From: Mucilaginibacter terrenus
GTDB lineage: Bacteria; Bacteroidota; Bacteroidia; Sphingobacteriales; Sphingobacteriaceae
Length of the DNA: 64,000 bases
NCBI RefSeq assembly: GCF_003432065.1
Contig: NZ_QWDE01000006.1
Span: forward strand, 62,001 to 126,000
Reading direction: 5' to 3'
The notes below the pieces were generated by a model. That model was not told the DNA's origin and made no database searches. It was given only the letters and a program-made list of their open reading frames with translations. The translations under genes and the position numbers were made by a program. Within the stretch, counting starts at the first letter, position 1; each line of letters begins with the position of its first letter. Of this stretch, positions 1 to 9,321 are shown in pieces.

Positions 1-1
1 C

Positions 2-439
2 GATGATCAAGTGAAGTTTAACCTGGCGTTATCATTACACGCGGCTAACGACGAAAAGCGCAACACCATAATGCCTATTAACGAGCAAAACTCGCTTAAA
101 GCCCTTGCAGATGCGTTAAAGTACTACTTTGCTAAAACTAAAAACCCGGTAACGTATGAATATATTATATTCGACGGGGTGAACGACGGCATACAGGATG
201 CTATGGAACTTGCCCGTTTTTGCAAGCACCTGCCTTGCAAGGTCAATATCATCGAATACAACCCTATTGCCTTTGCCAGCTACATTAACGCAGGGGAAGA
301 CAAGGTTGAAAAGTTTGCAGATTACCTGCGCAGCCAGGGCATAAATACCAACCTGCGCCGCAGCCGGGGTAAAGATATTGATGCTGCTTGTGGACAGCTG
401 GCTATAAAAGAAAAAACCAAAGTAGCCGAAGCAGTTTAA
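2..439 (+). CDS. rlmN: 23S rRNA (adenine2503-C2)-methyltransferase, C-terminal part
   Basis: Partial gene: it is open from the left edge of the window, so only about the last 145 residues are present. RlmN is a radical-SAM enzyme that methylates A2503 of 23S rRNA and A37 of some tRNAs in the cytoplasm. What is visible is the family's C-terminal half: the segment LALSLHAANDEKR, then MPINEQ, then EYIIFDGVND, then NIIEYNP, and near the end NLRRSRGKDIDAACGQL, which contains the conserved cysteine used for methyl transfer. The 4Fe-4S CxxxCxxC motif lies upstream, outside the window. The GTG at 11 falls inside conserved sequence and is not the start. Confidence 0.95.
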   Translation, partial: DDQVKFNLALSLHAANDEKRNTIMPINEQNSLKALADALKYYFAKTKNPVTYEYIIFDGVNDGIQDAMELARFCKHLPCKVNIIEYNPIAFASYINAGEDKVEKFADYLRSQGINTNLRRSRGKDIDAACGQLAIKEKTKVAEAV

Positions 440-475
440 ACAACCTCCGGCCACCTTGGCAGCGGGAGATTCACA

Positions 476-1441
476 CTATTCTTTTACTATTCGCTTAACG
501 GCAACTGCACCTCCTTGCTTCACCACCAGGAAGTAAATACCATTATGCGGCATGCTAACTTTCTTCATAAAGCTGCCACCAACTGCTTTATCGCTCAGTA
601 ATGTGTTACCATCACCATCATTAACTTTCACGGTAGCTGCGCTTTTAGCTGCTAAACTGAAGCTGATAAGCGTTTTACCTGTAGAAAACTCAGGCGACAA
701 GTTCAGATCGTTTATCTGCAGTGTTGCTTTTCCATTTCCGGCCATTCGCTTAACGGTTTCCGTCGGCGCATCAATAACGTGAAAACTTACTTCATTGCTA
801 ATACCATCATTGTCGATGCTTGAGTAATTAAATGTTTGCGCGTTCCTTCCGTCGAATCCCAAATTCATTTCACGTGGTGCGCGCGGCCGGCGTAAACGCA
901 AACGCATCGGTTCGCCTCCGTCAAAACGTAGTGGACCATCCATTCGTAAAGGTCCGTCTCCATCAATACGTACGTTGCCGGTATTATCATCCATTCTGAA
1001 AGAGAAAGTGCTGTCTGCATCTCTTAACTTACGCAGCTTAAAACGAAATGCTTTACGGGCAGTGTCGCCATTTCTGTAGAACTCCATCGTGTATGGACTG
1101 GTAGCGTTATCTCCGTTGCCAAACATACGTGGGGTTTTGTCATCAACGTTGCCATTGCGGCGAATAATGCTGTTGCGGCGGATAACTATGTCTCTTTTAC
1201 CATCCTTATCAGAATGCTTAAAAGTTATATTGCCAATCTTGTCTATTTCACCGAGTGCATCTTTCCGCTCTTGGGGCGTAAGCTTTTTAATGTCGCGCCC
1301 GTTAATGGTGGTGTCCCCGTTATTTATATGTATCTCTATACTTTTTGTGTCCTGTGCAAGTACTATTGGTGGTAAGCCAAGTATGGCAACAAGACTAAGC
1401 GAGAAGACGATCTCGAAACGTGATTTGAAAAGCTTTTTCAT
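476..1441 (-). CDS. Secreted protein with T9SS-like C-terminal domain
   Basis: A 321-residue protein of unknown function. Residues 1-29 form a signal peptide ending at VLAQ. The middle is polar and rich in Arg, Asp, Asn and Gly, with short RMDG/RFDG/LRMDG-like near-repeats around residues 150-185 that suggest low-complexity or metal-binding sequence. The last 80 residues resemble the type A sorting domain of the type IX secretion system: a beta-rich stretch, then GIYFLVVKQGGAVAVKRIVK at the very end. I infer secretion across the outer membrane, or surface attachment, by T9SS. It lies alone on the minus strand, divergent from the kinase that starts at 1572, so the two may share a control region. 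Confidence 0.75.
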   Translation of the reverse strand: MKKLFKSRFEIVFSLSLVAILGLPPIVLAQDTKSIEIHINNGDTTINGRDIKKLTPQERKDALGEIDKIGNITFKHSDKDGKRDIVIRRNSIIRRNGNVDDKTPRMFGNGDNATSPYTMEFYRNGDTARKAFRFKLRKLRDADSTFSFRMDDNTGNVRIDGDGPLRMDGPLRFDGGEPMRLRLRRPRAPREMNLGFDGRNAQTFNYSSIDNDGISNEVSFHVIDAPTETVKRMAGNGKATLQINDLNLSPEFSTGKTLISFSLAAKSAATVKVNDGDGNTLLSDKAVGGSFMKKVSMPHNGIYFLVVKQGGAVAVKRIVKE

Positions 1442-1461
1442 ATGATTAAAGTTTAACTATC

Positions 1462-1469
1462 CAAAGTTA
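1462..1469 (-). promoter_or_regulatory. Bacteroidota -7 element for the secreted protein
   Basis: On the minus strand this reads TAACTTTG, matching the TAnnTTTG consensus of the Bacteroidota housekeeping sigma factor. It lies 20 bases upstream of the ATG at 1441. No strong TTTG -33 box was picked out. Confidence 0.5.
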
Positions 1470-1555
1470 TAAAACAACTACAGCTCAATATGTTAAACAT
1501 GAGGTTGTTTTTTGTTAAAATTTGTTAAATGCAAAATTCGGGAGGGTATTTAAAA

Positions 1556-1563
1556 TAATTTTG
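1556..1563 (+). promoter_or_regulatory. Bacteroidota -7 element for the histidine kinase
   Basis: TAATTTTG matches TAnnTTTG. Only eight bases separate it from the ATG at 1572, so the transcript would have almost no 5' leader. Confidence 0.5.
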
Positions 1564-1571
1564 TTTCACGA

Positions 1572-3380
1572 ATGAAGAAAAAGAGTATCGCGCTGATAAT
1601 TGGTTTAATGAGTCTTGCGTTGCTGGGCGTAGTAGCTATGCAATTTTATTTTCTACGCCAATCATACCAAATGCAGTCCGAAGAGTTTAATCGTTCAGTG
1701 AACGATGCACTCAGCAGCGTAGTTACGAAAGTTGCCAAGCAGGATGCTATTACGTTTTTGAACGCGAAAACGAAAGTAAGGCCGTTTGCTCCAAACTCTG
1801 TATCTATAACCAGGATCAGCATTAACGGCAACTCTGTTGATGCTAACGACTCTATAAAACTAAAAAAGCTACGATCTAAACGGGAACGTAAGCTGGCAGT
1901 GCTCCGCGACAGCCTTAAGCGGATGATCATGCACAAAAAACAGGAGGAAGAGGTTGCCGCATTAATGCAGCAAGGCACACTTAACCTGCGAATACGCATT
2001 GAGGAAATAACAGATGAGTTTGGGAATGTACAGGCCAGAATGATCCCTGAGATTGTTAAGGGGCCAAAAACAGTAAAACGGCACATTTATAAATATGATA
2101 CTTTACGCGGCACCTACATAGATCCGCAGTTTGGCCCGCAGGTAGTGACAGCCGCTACGCTCAATCCTCTTTGGGTCCGTGAGCAGCAGCGGTTGCAAAA
2201 AGAGAAACAGTTTAAGCAGGTAAAGAAAATGCTTGAGGCGGACTCTATTGAAAATGCTCCCAAGAGTAAGGCCCGCGCCAACGTAATAGCTAACCTGGCT
2301 GAGGAATACCGGAAATCAAGCGAACCGCTGGAAAAGCGGCTCAACGGCTTCTGGATAGATTCGTTACTAAGGTTTGAACTGCACAACAGGGGCATCTTTC
2401 TCCCTTTTAGTTATGAGGTGACCACTGCTAATAGCGATTCGCTTATTTTTTCGAGTGCTATGGACACCCAGGGCAAAAAACCGGAGTTTATTGATGCCAA
2501 TACATACCAGAAGGCCATTTTCAGCAACGAAGTAGTTAATGATCCCGGGAAGATTAAACTCTTTTTTCCGGAAAAGAACTCCTTTATACTTGGCAATATG
2601 ACCGCCACCATGGGTACTACCGGCGGCCTTTTACTGGTACTTATCTTTTGTTTTGGGTATACTATATTCTCCATTTTAAGGCAGAAGAAGATCTCCGAAA
2701 TGAAGATAGACTTCATCAACAACATGACCCACGAGTTTAAAACACCTGTGTCAACCATAATGATTGCCAGCGAGGCACTAAAGGATGATGAAATAGCAGA
2801 GGATAAAACACGGGTGGCACGCCTCGCCAATGTTATTTATGAAGAAAACGTGCGCCTTGGAAGCCACATAGAACGCGTGCTGAACATTGCCCGCATTGAA
2901 AAGAACGACTTTAAGCTTGACAAGAAGCCGATTGATGCAAACGATATGATCAGCGTGGTATTAGACAGCATGGCTCTTAAACTTCAAAAATGCAATGCCG
3001 TGGTTAACATGCACCTCCACTCGGAGAACGCAACAATACTCGCCGATGAGCTGCATTTTAGCAATGTAATATACAACCTGGTAGATAATGCCGTTAAGTA
3101 CAGTAAAGATGCACCTGAAATAACAGTTACCACCTCTAATAAGAACGGTGAACTGTGCGTAAAGGTAGCTGATAAAGGTATAGGCATGAGCCGGGATCAG
3201 CAAAGCAAAATATTTGAGCAGTTTTACCGCATACCTACTGGCAACCTGCACGATGTTAAAGGCTTTGGGCTGGGGCTGAGCTATGTGAATACCATTGTGA
3301 AGAGGCTGGATGGAACTATCAGCGTAAAGAGCGAGAAAGATAAGGGTTCTGAATTTGAACTGAAGTTTCCCCTGGCTTAA
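1572..3380 (+). CDS. Membrane-bound sensor histidine kinase
   Basis: A 602-residue two-component sensor kinase. A transmembrane segment (about residues 5-27) and a second one (about 342-366, after FILGNMTATMGTT) bracket a large extracytoplasmic sensor region rich in charged helices, with no domain I can name. The cytoplasmic part has the HisKA H-box MTHEFKTP with phospho-acceptor His387, then an HATPase domain with N-box NLVDNAVKYS, G1 box DKGIGMS, F-box EQFYRIP and G2 box GFGLGLSYV. All catalytic boxes are intact. The gene is 112 bases upstream of a response regulator on the same strand, its probable partner. The stimulus cannot be told from the sequence. Confidence 0.93.
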   Translation: MKKKSIALIIGLMSLALLGVVAMQFYFLRQSYQMQSEEFNRSVNDALSSVVTKVAKQDAITFLNAKTKVRPFAPNSVSITRISINGNSVDANDSIKLKKLRSKRERKLAVLRDSLKRMIMHKKQEEEVAALMQQGTLNLRIRIEEITDEFGNVQARMIPEIVKGPKTVKRHIYKYDTLRGTYIDPQFGPQVVTAATLNPLWVREQQRLQKEKQFKQVKKMLEADSIENAPKSKARANVIANLAEEYRKSSEPLEKRLNGFWIDSLLRFELHNRGIFLPFSYEVTTANSDSLIFSSAMDTQGKKPEFIDANTYQKAIFSNEVVNDPGKIKLFFPEKNSFILGNMTATMGTTGGLLLVLIFCFGYTIFSILRQKKISEMKIDFINNMTHEFKTPVSTIMIASEALKDDEIAEDKTRVARLANVIYEENVRLGSHIERVLNIARIEKNDFKLDKKPIDANDMISVVLDSMALKLQKCNAVVNMHLHSENATILADELHFSNVIYNLVDNAVKYSKDAPEITVTTSNKNGELCVKVADKGIGMSRDQQSKIFEQFYRIPTGNLHDVKGFGLGLSYVNTIVKRLDGTISVKSEKDKGSEFELKFPLA

Positions 3381-3492
3381 TAACTAACGTGAGCAGTTTT
3401 CAACGTAACAATCGCAGTATCCTGTCGTCATACTAACAACAGTAGGAAATAAACCTGGGGATATCATTTGACATTCCTGAAACCGTCACATC

Positions 3493-4185
3493 ATGAAGAA
3501 GATATTATTAGTTGAAGATGACCCTAACCTTGGCCTCCTGCTGCAGGACTACCTGCAACTGAAAGGGAAATTTGACGTTGAGCTTTGCAAAGACGGTGAA
3601 GAAGGATTACGGGCCTTTACCAAGCAGGAGTACGACCTGATCATTCTGGATGTGATGATGCCAAAAAAAGATGGCTTTACGCTGGGTAAAGAAATACGTA
3701 AGATAAACCCTGGTGTGCCTATTATTTTTGCTACTGCGAAAGCCATGATAGAGGACAAAACCCAGGCATTTAATTTGGGCGGGGATGACTACATCACTAA
3801 GCCTTTCCGTATAGAAGAACTTTTACTGCGCATCAACGCGTTGCTCAAACGTGCCGACAAAGCCGATAAGCAAACCGACGATAGCCCTACACAATTTACG
3901 CTGGGCAGCTACAAGTTTGATTACACCACTCAGCTCATTACCCGGTCAGATGTGAATCAAAAGCTATCTACCAAAGAAGCACAGCTATTACGGTTATTGT
4001 GCCTTCGTAAGAACGAGGTGCTTACCCGCGAAGAAGCCCTGCTGAACATCTGGCACGACGACAATTACTTCAATGGCCGTAGCATGGATGTTTTCTTAAG
4101 CAAAATACGCAAGTACTTAAAAGATGACCCTTCGGTTGAGATCATTAATGTGCATGGAAAGGGTTACAAGCTGCTGATCAATTAA
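3493..4185 (+). CDS. OmpR/PhoB-family response regulator
   Basis: A 230-residue DNA-binding response regulator. The receiver domain (about 1-120) has the acidic pair ED at 8-9, the phosphorylation site Asp53 in LILDVMMP-type context, Thr81 and Lys103 in TKPF, so it is complete. The C-terminal winged helix (about 132-230) has the family pattern LSTKEAQLL, then NEVLTREEAL, then SKIRKYLK and GKGYKL. It follows the histidine kinase and is very likely its output partner. It resembles the RprY group of Bacteroidota, but I cannot assign a regulon. Confidence 0.95.
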   Translation: MKKILLVEDDPNLGLLLQDYLQLKGKFDVELCKDGEEGLRAFTKQEYDLIILDVMMPKKDGFTLGKEIRKINPGVPIIFATAKAMIEDKTQAFNLGGDDYITKPFRIEELLLRINALLKRADKADKQTDDSPTQFTLGSYKFDYTTQLITRSDVNQKLSTKEAQLLRLLCLRKNEVLTREEALLNIWHDDNYFNGRSMDVFLSKIRKYLKDDPSVEIINVHGKGYKLLIN

Positions 4186-4315
4186 ATGATGCATGCGCGC
4201 AGGCGCGATTGCTGCACTTGCTGGGTAACGTTTTTAACATTGGAGAGATTAGTTTTATACTGTCCTTCCAGAGGAAAGATATTGAACCGACAAGTATGAT
4301 CGCGTGATTATTCTA

Positions 4316-4714
4316 TTAATTATTGACACCATCAAACGTCGCTCTCACCGTATCTTTGCAATCTTTACTGCTCAAGTAAAATACAAAGCTATTTTCCTTC
4401 TTTTTAATATAAATACCCACTGATATTTTGTCCCATAGTTCAGTGGGTACAGGATCTTCGCAACTGTATTCGGTCAATTCTTCTTTCTCCCGAAGAATAA
4501 TGACCTTATAGAGGTGATTCCGTTTATCGAGAAACTTTTCTGCAACCTGCCCGTCCATTTTCAGCTGCTGTAAGATTACTTTATTTAGCTCAGCATCTGA
4601 CTGAAAAGCAGAGGCATAAAATCTTCTCGGATTGCTAACTATTAAGTATAAGAACACGCATGAAATAAGAAATACAGCCTGTACCCTTTTGTCCCAAATG
4701 TCAATTTTAATCAC
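4316..4714 (-). CDS. Hypothetical single-pass membrane protein
   Basis: A 132-residue protein I do not recognise. It has a short basic/polar N-terminus, one hydrophobic segment (about 12-28, VFLISCVFLYLIV), then a soluble domain of alternating charged and hydrophobic residues with two cysteines (SCEDP and SKDCKD) that could form a disulfide if the domain faces the periplasm. The segment could also be an uncleaved signal. It stands alone between a response regulator and a peptidase. Its coding character and lack of a competing frame support a real gene; function is unknown. Confidence 0.55.
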   Translation of the reverse strand: MIKIDIWDKRVQAVFLISCVFLYLIVSNPRRFYASAFQSDAELNKVILQQLKMDGQVAEKFLDKRNHLYKVIILREKEELTEYSCEDPVPTELWDKISVGIYIKKKENSFVFYLSSKDCKDTVRATFDGVNN

Positions 4715-4824
4715 AGTAATAAGCTGTTAGCTGATACATAGGCATACACCCAAATATACTTCCATTATTTTATCTTGTAACAACTTTGTTAACTCAGCCG
4801 CTAAAGTTTCCTGTCGAAATTAGA

Positions 4825-4832
4825 TAAGTTTG
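4825..4832 (+). promoter_or_regulatory. Bacteroidota -7 element for the M28 peptidase
   Basis: TAAGTTTG matches TAnnTTTG and lies 25 bases upstream of the ATG at 4858. No clear TTTG -33 box at the standard distance. Confidence 0.5.
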
Positions 4833-4857
4833 CTCATTGCTTAACTAACTGATCGAT

Positions 4858-6447
4858 ATGAAATTAAAACTACTTTACACCTGCGTTGCACTCGCAGGCA
4901 TTACCGGTTCTGCCTTGGCGCAGGAAACCGTAGATCAAGCCGCCGTAGCCAAAATACGGGAGGAAGGCCTTAGCCACTCCAAAGTAATGGAGACTGCATT
5001 TTACCTTACCGATGTTGCGGGGCCACGTTTATCCGGTTCACCGGGCTTAAAACGCGCGCAGGACTGGGCTGTTAACCAACTGAAAAGCTGGGGAATGGCA
5101 AATGCTAAACTGGAACCATGGGGTAAATTTGGTAAAGGCTGGGAAGTACAAAAGAACTATGCAGCTATTACCGTGCCTTACTACCACGCCATCATCGCTA
5201 TCCCTAAAGCATGGACACCAAGCACCAACGGCATTGTAAAAGGCGAAGTTGTTTTGGTGAAGGCAGATACCACTACCGATCTTGACAAATACAAAGGCAA
5301 ACTGGCCGGGAAGATTGTGATATTTGATGCGCAGCAAAAACTTACCCGCAGCACCAACCCTGATCTTTCTCGTTATACTGATGAGCAGCTGGATAAAATG
5401 GCCGCTGCTACTATGCAGCCTGCCGGTCCGCGCCGCCAGTTTGATGCCAACAGCCCTGCTTTTGCAGCACGCCGCCGCATGCTGGCCATGCGTACTGCAA
5501 TTAACAAGTTTTTACTTGACGAAAAAGTCGGCCTTATACTTAGCCAGGGCCGCGGTACAGACGGTACCACATTTACTACTAACGGTGCTTCTTACGCAGA
5601 TACCGCTAAGGCCGTAGCACCGGAACTGGAAACCAGCGGCGAAGATTACCTGCGCATCCTTCGCCTGGTAAAAGCCGGCCAGAAGGTAGAAATGGAAGCC
5701 GAGATTAAAACAGAATTTTTTAACAAGGACCTGCAAGGCTATAACGTAGTTGCCGAAATACCTGGTACAGATAAGAAATTAAAAGAACAGGTGATCATGA
5801 TAGGTGGCCACCTTGATTCATGGCATGGCGCTACAGGTGCTACAGATAACGCCGCGGGCAGCGCCGTAATGATGGAAGCAATGCGCATCCTTAAAGCTAT
5901 TGGTTACAAACCAAAACGCACTATACGTATTGCACTTTGGAGCAGTGAAGAACAAGGTTTGTTTGGTTCACGTGGTTACGTGGCACAACACTTCGGCGAC
6001 CCACGTACCATGGAGCTAAAACCAGAACAGGCTAAACTTGATGCTTACTACAACTTAGATAACGGCACCGGCAAGATCCGCGGCATTTACCTGCAGGGTG
6101 ATTCGGCCGCCGGACCTATATTTAAAGCCTGGCTGGCACCTTTCAAAGACCTTGGTGCAACCACCGTTACGGTTAGCAATACCGGCGGCACCGACCACCA
6201 AAGCTTTGATGCTGTTGGCCTACCGGGCTTCCAGTTCATACAGGATGGCATGGACTACAATACCCGTACCCACCACAGCAACCAGGATACTTACGACCGC
6301 CTGAGCGAAGACGATCTGAAACAAGCTGCTACAATTGTTGCATCATTTGTATATAACACCAGCGAACGTGCAGCCATGATCCCTCGCAAAGCTTTGCCTA
6401 CTCCGCCGCCGGCAGTAACTCCGCCACCGGCAACACCAAGGAACTAA
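4858..6447 (+). CDS. Secreted M28-family zinc aminopeptidase
   Basis: A 529-residue exported peptidase. A signal peptide (about 1-21, ending ALAQ) is followed by an N-terminal region with a PA-like insert (about 110-290) and an M28 catalytic domain. The di-zinc ligands are in place: His318 in GGHLDSW, Asp330 in GATDNAAGS, the Glu364-Glu365 pair in WSSEEQG, Asp401 in NLDNG and His447 in GGTDHQSF. The last 25 residues are proline-rich (PTPPPAVTPPPATP), probably an unstructured tail. The family removes N-terminal residues from peptides; the likely role here is nutrient peptide breakdown in the periplasm or outside the cell. It is a single-gene unit with its own promoter element and terminator. 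Confidence 0.93.
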   Translation: MKLKLLYTCVALAGITGSALAQETVDQAAVAKIREEGLSHSKVMETAFYLTDVAGPRLSGSPGLKRAQDWAVNQLKSWGMANAKLEPWGKFGKGWEVQKNYAAITVPYYHAIIAIPKAWTPSTNGIVKGEVVLVKADTTTDLDKYKGKLAGKIVIFDAQQKLTRSTNPDLSRYTDEQLDKMAAATMQPAGPRRQFDANSPAFAARRRMLAMRTAINKFLLDEKVGLILSQGRGTDGTTFTTNGASYADTAKAVAPELETSGEDYLRILRLVKAGQKVEMEAEIKTEFFNKDLQGYNVVAEIPGTDKKLKEQVIMIGGHLDSWHGATGATDNAAGSAVMMEAMRILKAIGYKPKRTIRIALWSSEEQGLFGSRGYVAQHFGDPRTMELKPEQAKLDAYYNLDNGTGKIRGIYLQGDSAAGPIFKAWLAPFKDLGATTVTVSNTGGTDHQSFDAVGLPGFQFIQDGMDYNTRTHHSNQDTYDRLSEDDLKQAATIVASFVYNTSERAAMIPRKALPTPPPAVTPPPATPRN

Positions 6448-6470
6448 GCACTGCTTATTAAAACAAGAAA

Positions 6471-6499
6471 GGCGATGAGGTTAACTCATCGCCTTTTTT
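6471..6499. terminator. Hairpin terminator between convergent genes
   Basis: A 9-bp perfect stem (GGCGATGAG with CTCATCGCC) and a 5-base loop, followed by TTTTTT on the plus strand. It ends the M28 peptidase transcript. The complementary strand has a weaker T-rich tail, so it may also serve the convergent gene ending at 6518. Confidence 0.9.
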
Positions 6500-6517
6500 G
6501 TTAAGCTTCCGATTCAA

Positions 6518-7339
6518 TTAAACTTCGGCCATCATGCCGGCAGATTGATTTGCCGCTTCTCCTGCGTTCTGCTTAGCCGCTATACGCTGCGCCTGTACCC
6601 TGTCGTATTCTTTTACGTAATCCGGGTGTTCGGTGCCCATTGTGCGGTCCCAAAAACGCAAGTACAAGCCATAATTTCCTTTAAACTTACTATGATGAAA
6701 ATTGTGGTGAACCGAAGTGTTGACCAACTCGAACAACCACGTTTTCCTGAGCCATAACGGGGCTATCTCATAACCCAAATGCCCATATACATTAATAACA
6801 AAACCAGCAAGGATAAATAAGCTGATAGAAACAGCATTCATCGGCATTACCGCTACAACTACAAATAACACCAGCCCTTCAGCAACAGCCTCCAGGAAAT
6901 GGAAGGAGTAGGAACTCCATGGCGATGGATTGGTAGATTTATGATGCAGCAGGTGCGTATGCCTGAACAATGCCGGATGGTGCAGCAGGCGGTGCATCCA
7001 GTAAAAATAAGCGTCGTGCACCAGGAGGCTCAATGGCACGCTCAATAGCACCCACCATAAAGGCAGTTCTTCACCCGCTGGCGGTATTTGCGTTATCTGC
7101 TTTACGGGAGTTAAAAATACTACGCACGCTATAGCAGCAAACACCAGTGTGGTTTGCAGCGAGTGCAAAATATCGCGTATGAAATCAGCCTTGGCAGCCT
7201 CTTTCTTCTGAATCTTGTATGAAGTAAGGCGTTTATAAAAAAGCTTATAAAAAAGGAAAAAGGTTAAGCCTGCAATAACAAAGTACCGCAGCACCGATGC
7301 GGTTAAAGCCACTATAAAAAATTTTGCTATTTGTTCCAT
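6518..7339 (-). CDS. Sterol desaturase / fatty acid hydroxylase family membrane protein
   Basis: A 273-residue integral membrane di-iron enzyme. Hydrophobic segments occur at about 10-30, 58-76, 90-108 and 155-185. The histidine clusters of the fatty-acid-hydroxylase superfamily are all present: HDAYFYWMHRLLHH, HLLHHKSTNP, HLGYE, and HHNFHHSKFKGNYG followed by WDRTMGTEH. The superfamily hydroxylates or desaturates lipids, sterols or carotenoids; the exact substrate cannot be told, though lipid or carotenoid modification is plausible in this phylum. Its reverse-strand upstream region has a TAAATTTG element. Confidence 0.88.
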   Translation of the reverse strand: MEQIAKFFIVALTASVLRYFVIAGLTFFLFYKLFYKRLTSYKIQKKEAAKADFIRDILHSLQTTLVFAAIACVVFLTPVKQITQIPPAGEELPLWWVLLSVPLSLLVHDAYFYWMHRLLHHPALFRHTHLLHHKSTNPSPWSSYSFHFLEAVAEGLVLFVVVAVMPMNAVSISLFILAGFVINVYGHLGYEIAPLWLRKTWLFELVNTSVHHNFHHSKFKGNYGLYLRFWDRTMGTEHPDYVKEYDRVQAQRIAAKQNAGEAANQSAGMMAEV

Positions 7340-7363
7340 TTGTGTTAATCGGTATGAATATCA

Positions 7364-7371
7364 CAAATTTA
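7364..7371 (-). promoter_or_regulatory. Bacteroidota -7 element for the sterol desaturase gene
   Basis: The minus strand reads TAAATTTG, an exact TAnnTTTG match, 24 bases upstream of the ATG at 7339. Confidence 0.45.
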
Positions 7372-7411
7372 CCGCGGCATTATCTCATAAAAATTAACAA
7401 ATGATAATAAG

Positions 7412-8002
7412 CTATTTAGGGTGTTGAGCTATGCGTTTACGGATACGGCTAAGCGAAACCGGTGTAATACCCAGCAACGTAGCCAGGTATTTATCGGGGA
7501 CTCTGTTGTATAGCGTAGGCTGCTCTTCAATTAGCTTAAGGTATCTTTCTTCAGCGGTGAGCAGCACAAAACTTTCCACGCGTTCCATAGCTTCGCCAAG
7601 CATGTGCAGCAGCACCGAATGCTTAGTGGACGATAACGATAAACTCTCCCCTATTATCTTCTCGGCCTTATAATAATCCATTTCCAGCAACTCGGTGTCT
7701 TCCATCGCCTGGTAGATGAACCGGTTTGGGCGCTGGTAAATAACCCCGTCTACCGATGCGATGAACTGGTTCTCCCATCTTAGCATCAGCGTCAGGTCAT
7801 CGCCGTTTGGTTTTAAATGATATACACGAATGAGGCCGCTGTTGATAAAGGCAAGCTTCTGCGAGTCGGACCCGGCCTCAATATATACCTCCCCCGCAGC
7901 AAGCTTACGGGTGCGGGTTATTCGAAGGAGGTTGGCGATGTCAGCAGGGCCAAGTTGCCCAAAGACGTTAGCAGGAAAATTTATGTTTTCAAGATCAGGC
8001 AT
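7412..8002 (-). CDS. Crp/Fnr-family transcriptional regulator
   Basis: A 196-residue regulator with an N-terminal cyclic-nucleotide-binding-like beta barrel (about 20-130; LAAGEVYIEAGSDSQKLAFI) and a C-terminal helix-turn-helix (about 160-192; YLATLLGITPVSLSRIRKRI). The usual phosphate-binding-cassette residues of cAMP-binding Crp are not evident, as is common for the short Bacteroidota members that respond to other or unknown signals. It is divergent from the thioredoxin-like gene at 8072, with 69 bases between the starts, so it could regulate that gene; this is inference. Confidence 0.88.
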   Translation of the reverse strand: MPDLENINFPANVFGQLGPADIANLLRITRTRKLAAGEVYIEAGSDSQKLAFINSGLIRVYHLKPNGDDLTLMLRWENQFIASVDGVIYQRPNRFIYQAMEDTELLEMDYYKAEKIIGESLSLSSTKHSVLLHMLGEAMERVESFVLLTAEERYLKLIEEQPTLYNRVPDKYLATLLGITPVSLSRIRKRIAQHPK

Positions 8003-8071
8003 AGCAAATTACAAAAGATTGTCTCACGTCACAATATTCAAACCTAATTTCTATCTTTCAAAAACAAAGCC

Positions 8072-9184
8072 ATGAAGATTATTTTATACCTAATATTTGC
8101 TTTTCCGGTCATTGTTCGCGCACAGCAGACCTATCGGGTAAGCGGCCAAGTTGATGAACTGCAGGACGGAGATAAGATATATTTCTCTTACCACCTGGAC
8201 GGAGAATTACACAAGGATTCCACGGTAGCTAAAAACCATAGATTCACTTTCTTTGGCAAAATAAACAAGCAAGCAAAAGGCTCACTGTCTGCCCGTGAAA
8301 ATCCTTTTTCAGACATTGACATCTTACATAACAGCCTTACGCTTTATGTCGAACCCGGGCAAATAAATGTTATAAGTAAAGACTCGCTTAAATATGCTCT
8401 TATTACAGGGACGACCAATAACAACGATTATACGGAGTTGACAGCCATTTTAAAGCCTTACTACAAAGAGTTACGCAATGTTAACGACAGCTTTGATAAG
8501 CTATCACCCGAACAACAGAAAAACGTAGACAATATAGCTCAGCAACGAAAACAGTATTATGCAGTACTGGCGCAAATGGCTCCGCTAAAAATGGCGTTTG
8601 TTGCCCGGCACCCTAATTCGTATATTAGCTTTGCAACCTTACGAGACATGCTGAACCAATGGGATGCTAACAGTATAGACAGTGCATTTAACACCTTGGC
8701 GCCGGGGTTAAAAAACAGCTCCGAAGCAAAAAGCTTTGCTCTAAAGCTGGCATCAGCAAAACGGTCTGCTTTAGGAACAACTGCACCCAACTTTTTACTT
8801 CCCGACGCGAAAGGGCAGCTAACCAGTTTGCAGGATTACCGGGGTAAATATGTGTTAATTGATTTTTGGGCATCATGGTGCCTGCCATGCAGACAGGAAA
8901 ACCCGAATGTAAAGGCGGCATTCGAACGTTTTAAAAACAAAAACTTCACTGTATTAAGTTTGTCTATAGATGATTCCGGCGCGCGTAAGTCCTGGCTTAA
9001 GGCAATAAGCGAAGACGGCTTACCCTGGCCCCAACTTTTAGATGCCACGAAGAAAGTACATGATAGCTATGGCGTTACTTACATCCCCGCTAATTTCCTC
9101 ATTGATCCGAATGGAAAAATAATAGCAAAGAATTTAAAAGACACCGCACTTACTGATAAGTTAAGCGAGTTGCTGAATAAGTAG
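8072..9184 (+). CDS. TlpA-type thiol-disulfide protein with DUF4369-like head
   Basis: A 370-residue exported redox protein. The first 17 residues are a signal peptide (FPVIVRAQ). Residues about 20-115 resemble the DUF4369 beta domain found on Bacteroidota TlpA-like proteins; a helical linker follows (about 120-225). The C-terminal thioredoxin fold (about 235-370) carries the active site WCLPC with Cys270 and Cys273, and the cis-proline region as YIPANFLID. The role is reduction of disulfides or transfer of electrons in the periplasm. A near-consensus TATCTTTC lies about 12 bases before the start. It is divergent from a Crp-like regulator. Confidence 0.92.
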   Translation: MKIILYLIFAFPVIVRAQQTYRVSGQVDELQDGDKIYFSYHLDGELHKDSTVAKNHRFTFFGKINKQAKGSLSARENPFSDIDILHNSLTLYVEPGQINVISKDSLKYALITGTTNNNDYTELTAILKPYYKELRNVNDSFDKLSPEQQKNVDNIAQQRKQYYAVLAQMAPLKMAFVARHPNSYISFATLRDMLNQWDANSIDSAFNTLAPGLKNSSEAKSFALKLASAKRSALGTTAPNFLLPDAKGQLTSLQDYRGKYVLIDFWASWCLPCRQENPNVKAAFERFKNKNFTVLSLSIDDSGARKSWLKAISEDGLPWPQLLDATKKVHDSYGVTYIPANFLIDPNGKIIAKNLKDTALTDKLSELLNK

Positions 9185-9321
9185 GCGTATTCTGAAAATT
9201 CTTTAATTGGGAAAATTCTGATTCTAACATTTATTTGATTTTTACAAATAATGGATTGAATGCTCCAACCACCTGCCTTCACTTTAGCCCCATATTTGCA
9301 TAACAAAATTTTAAATGCAAA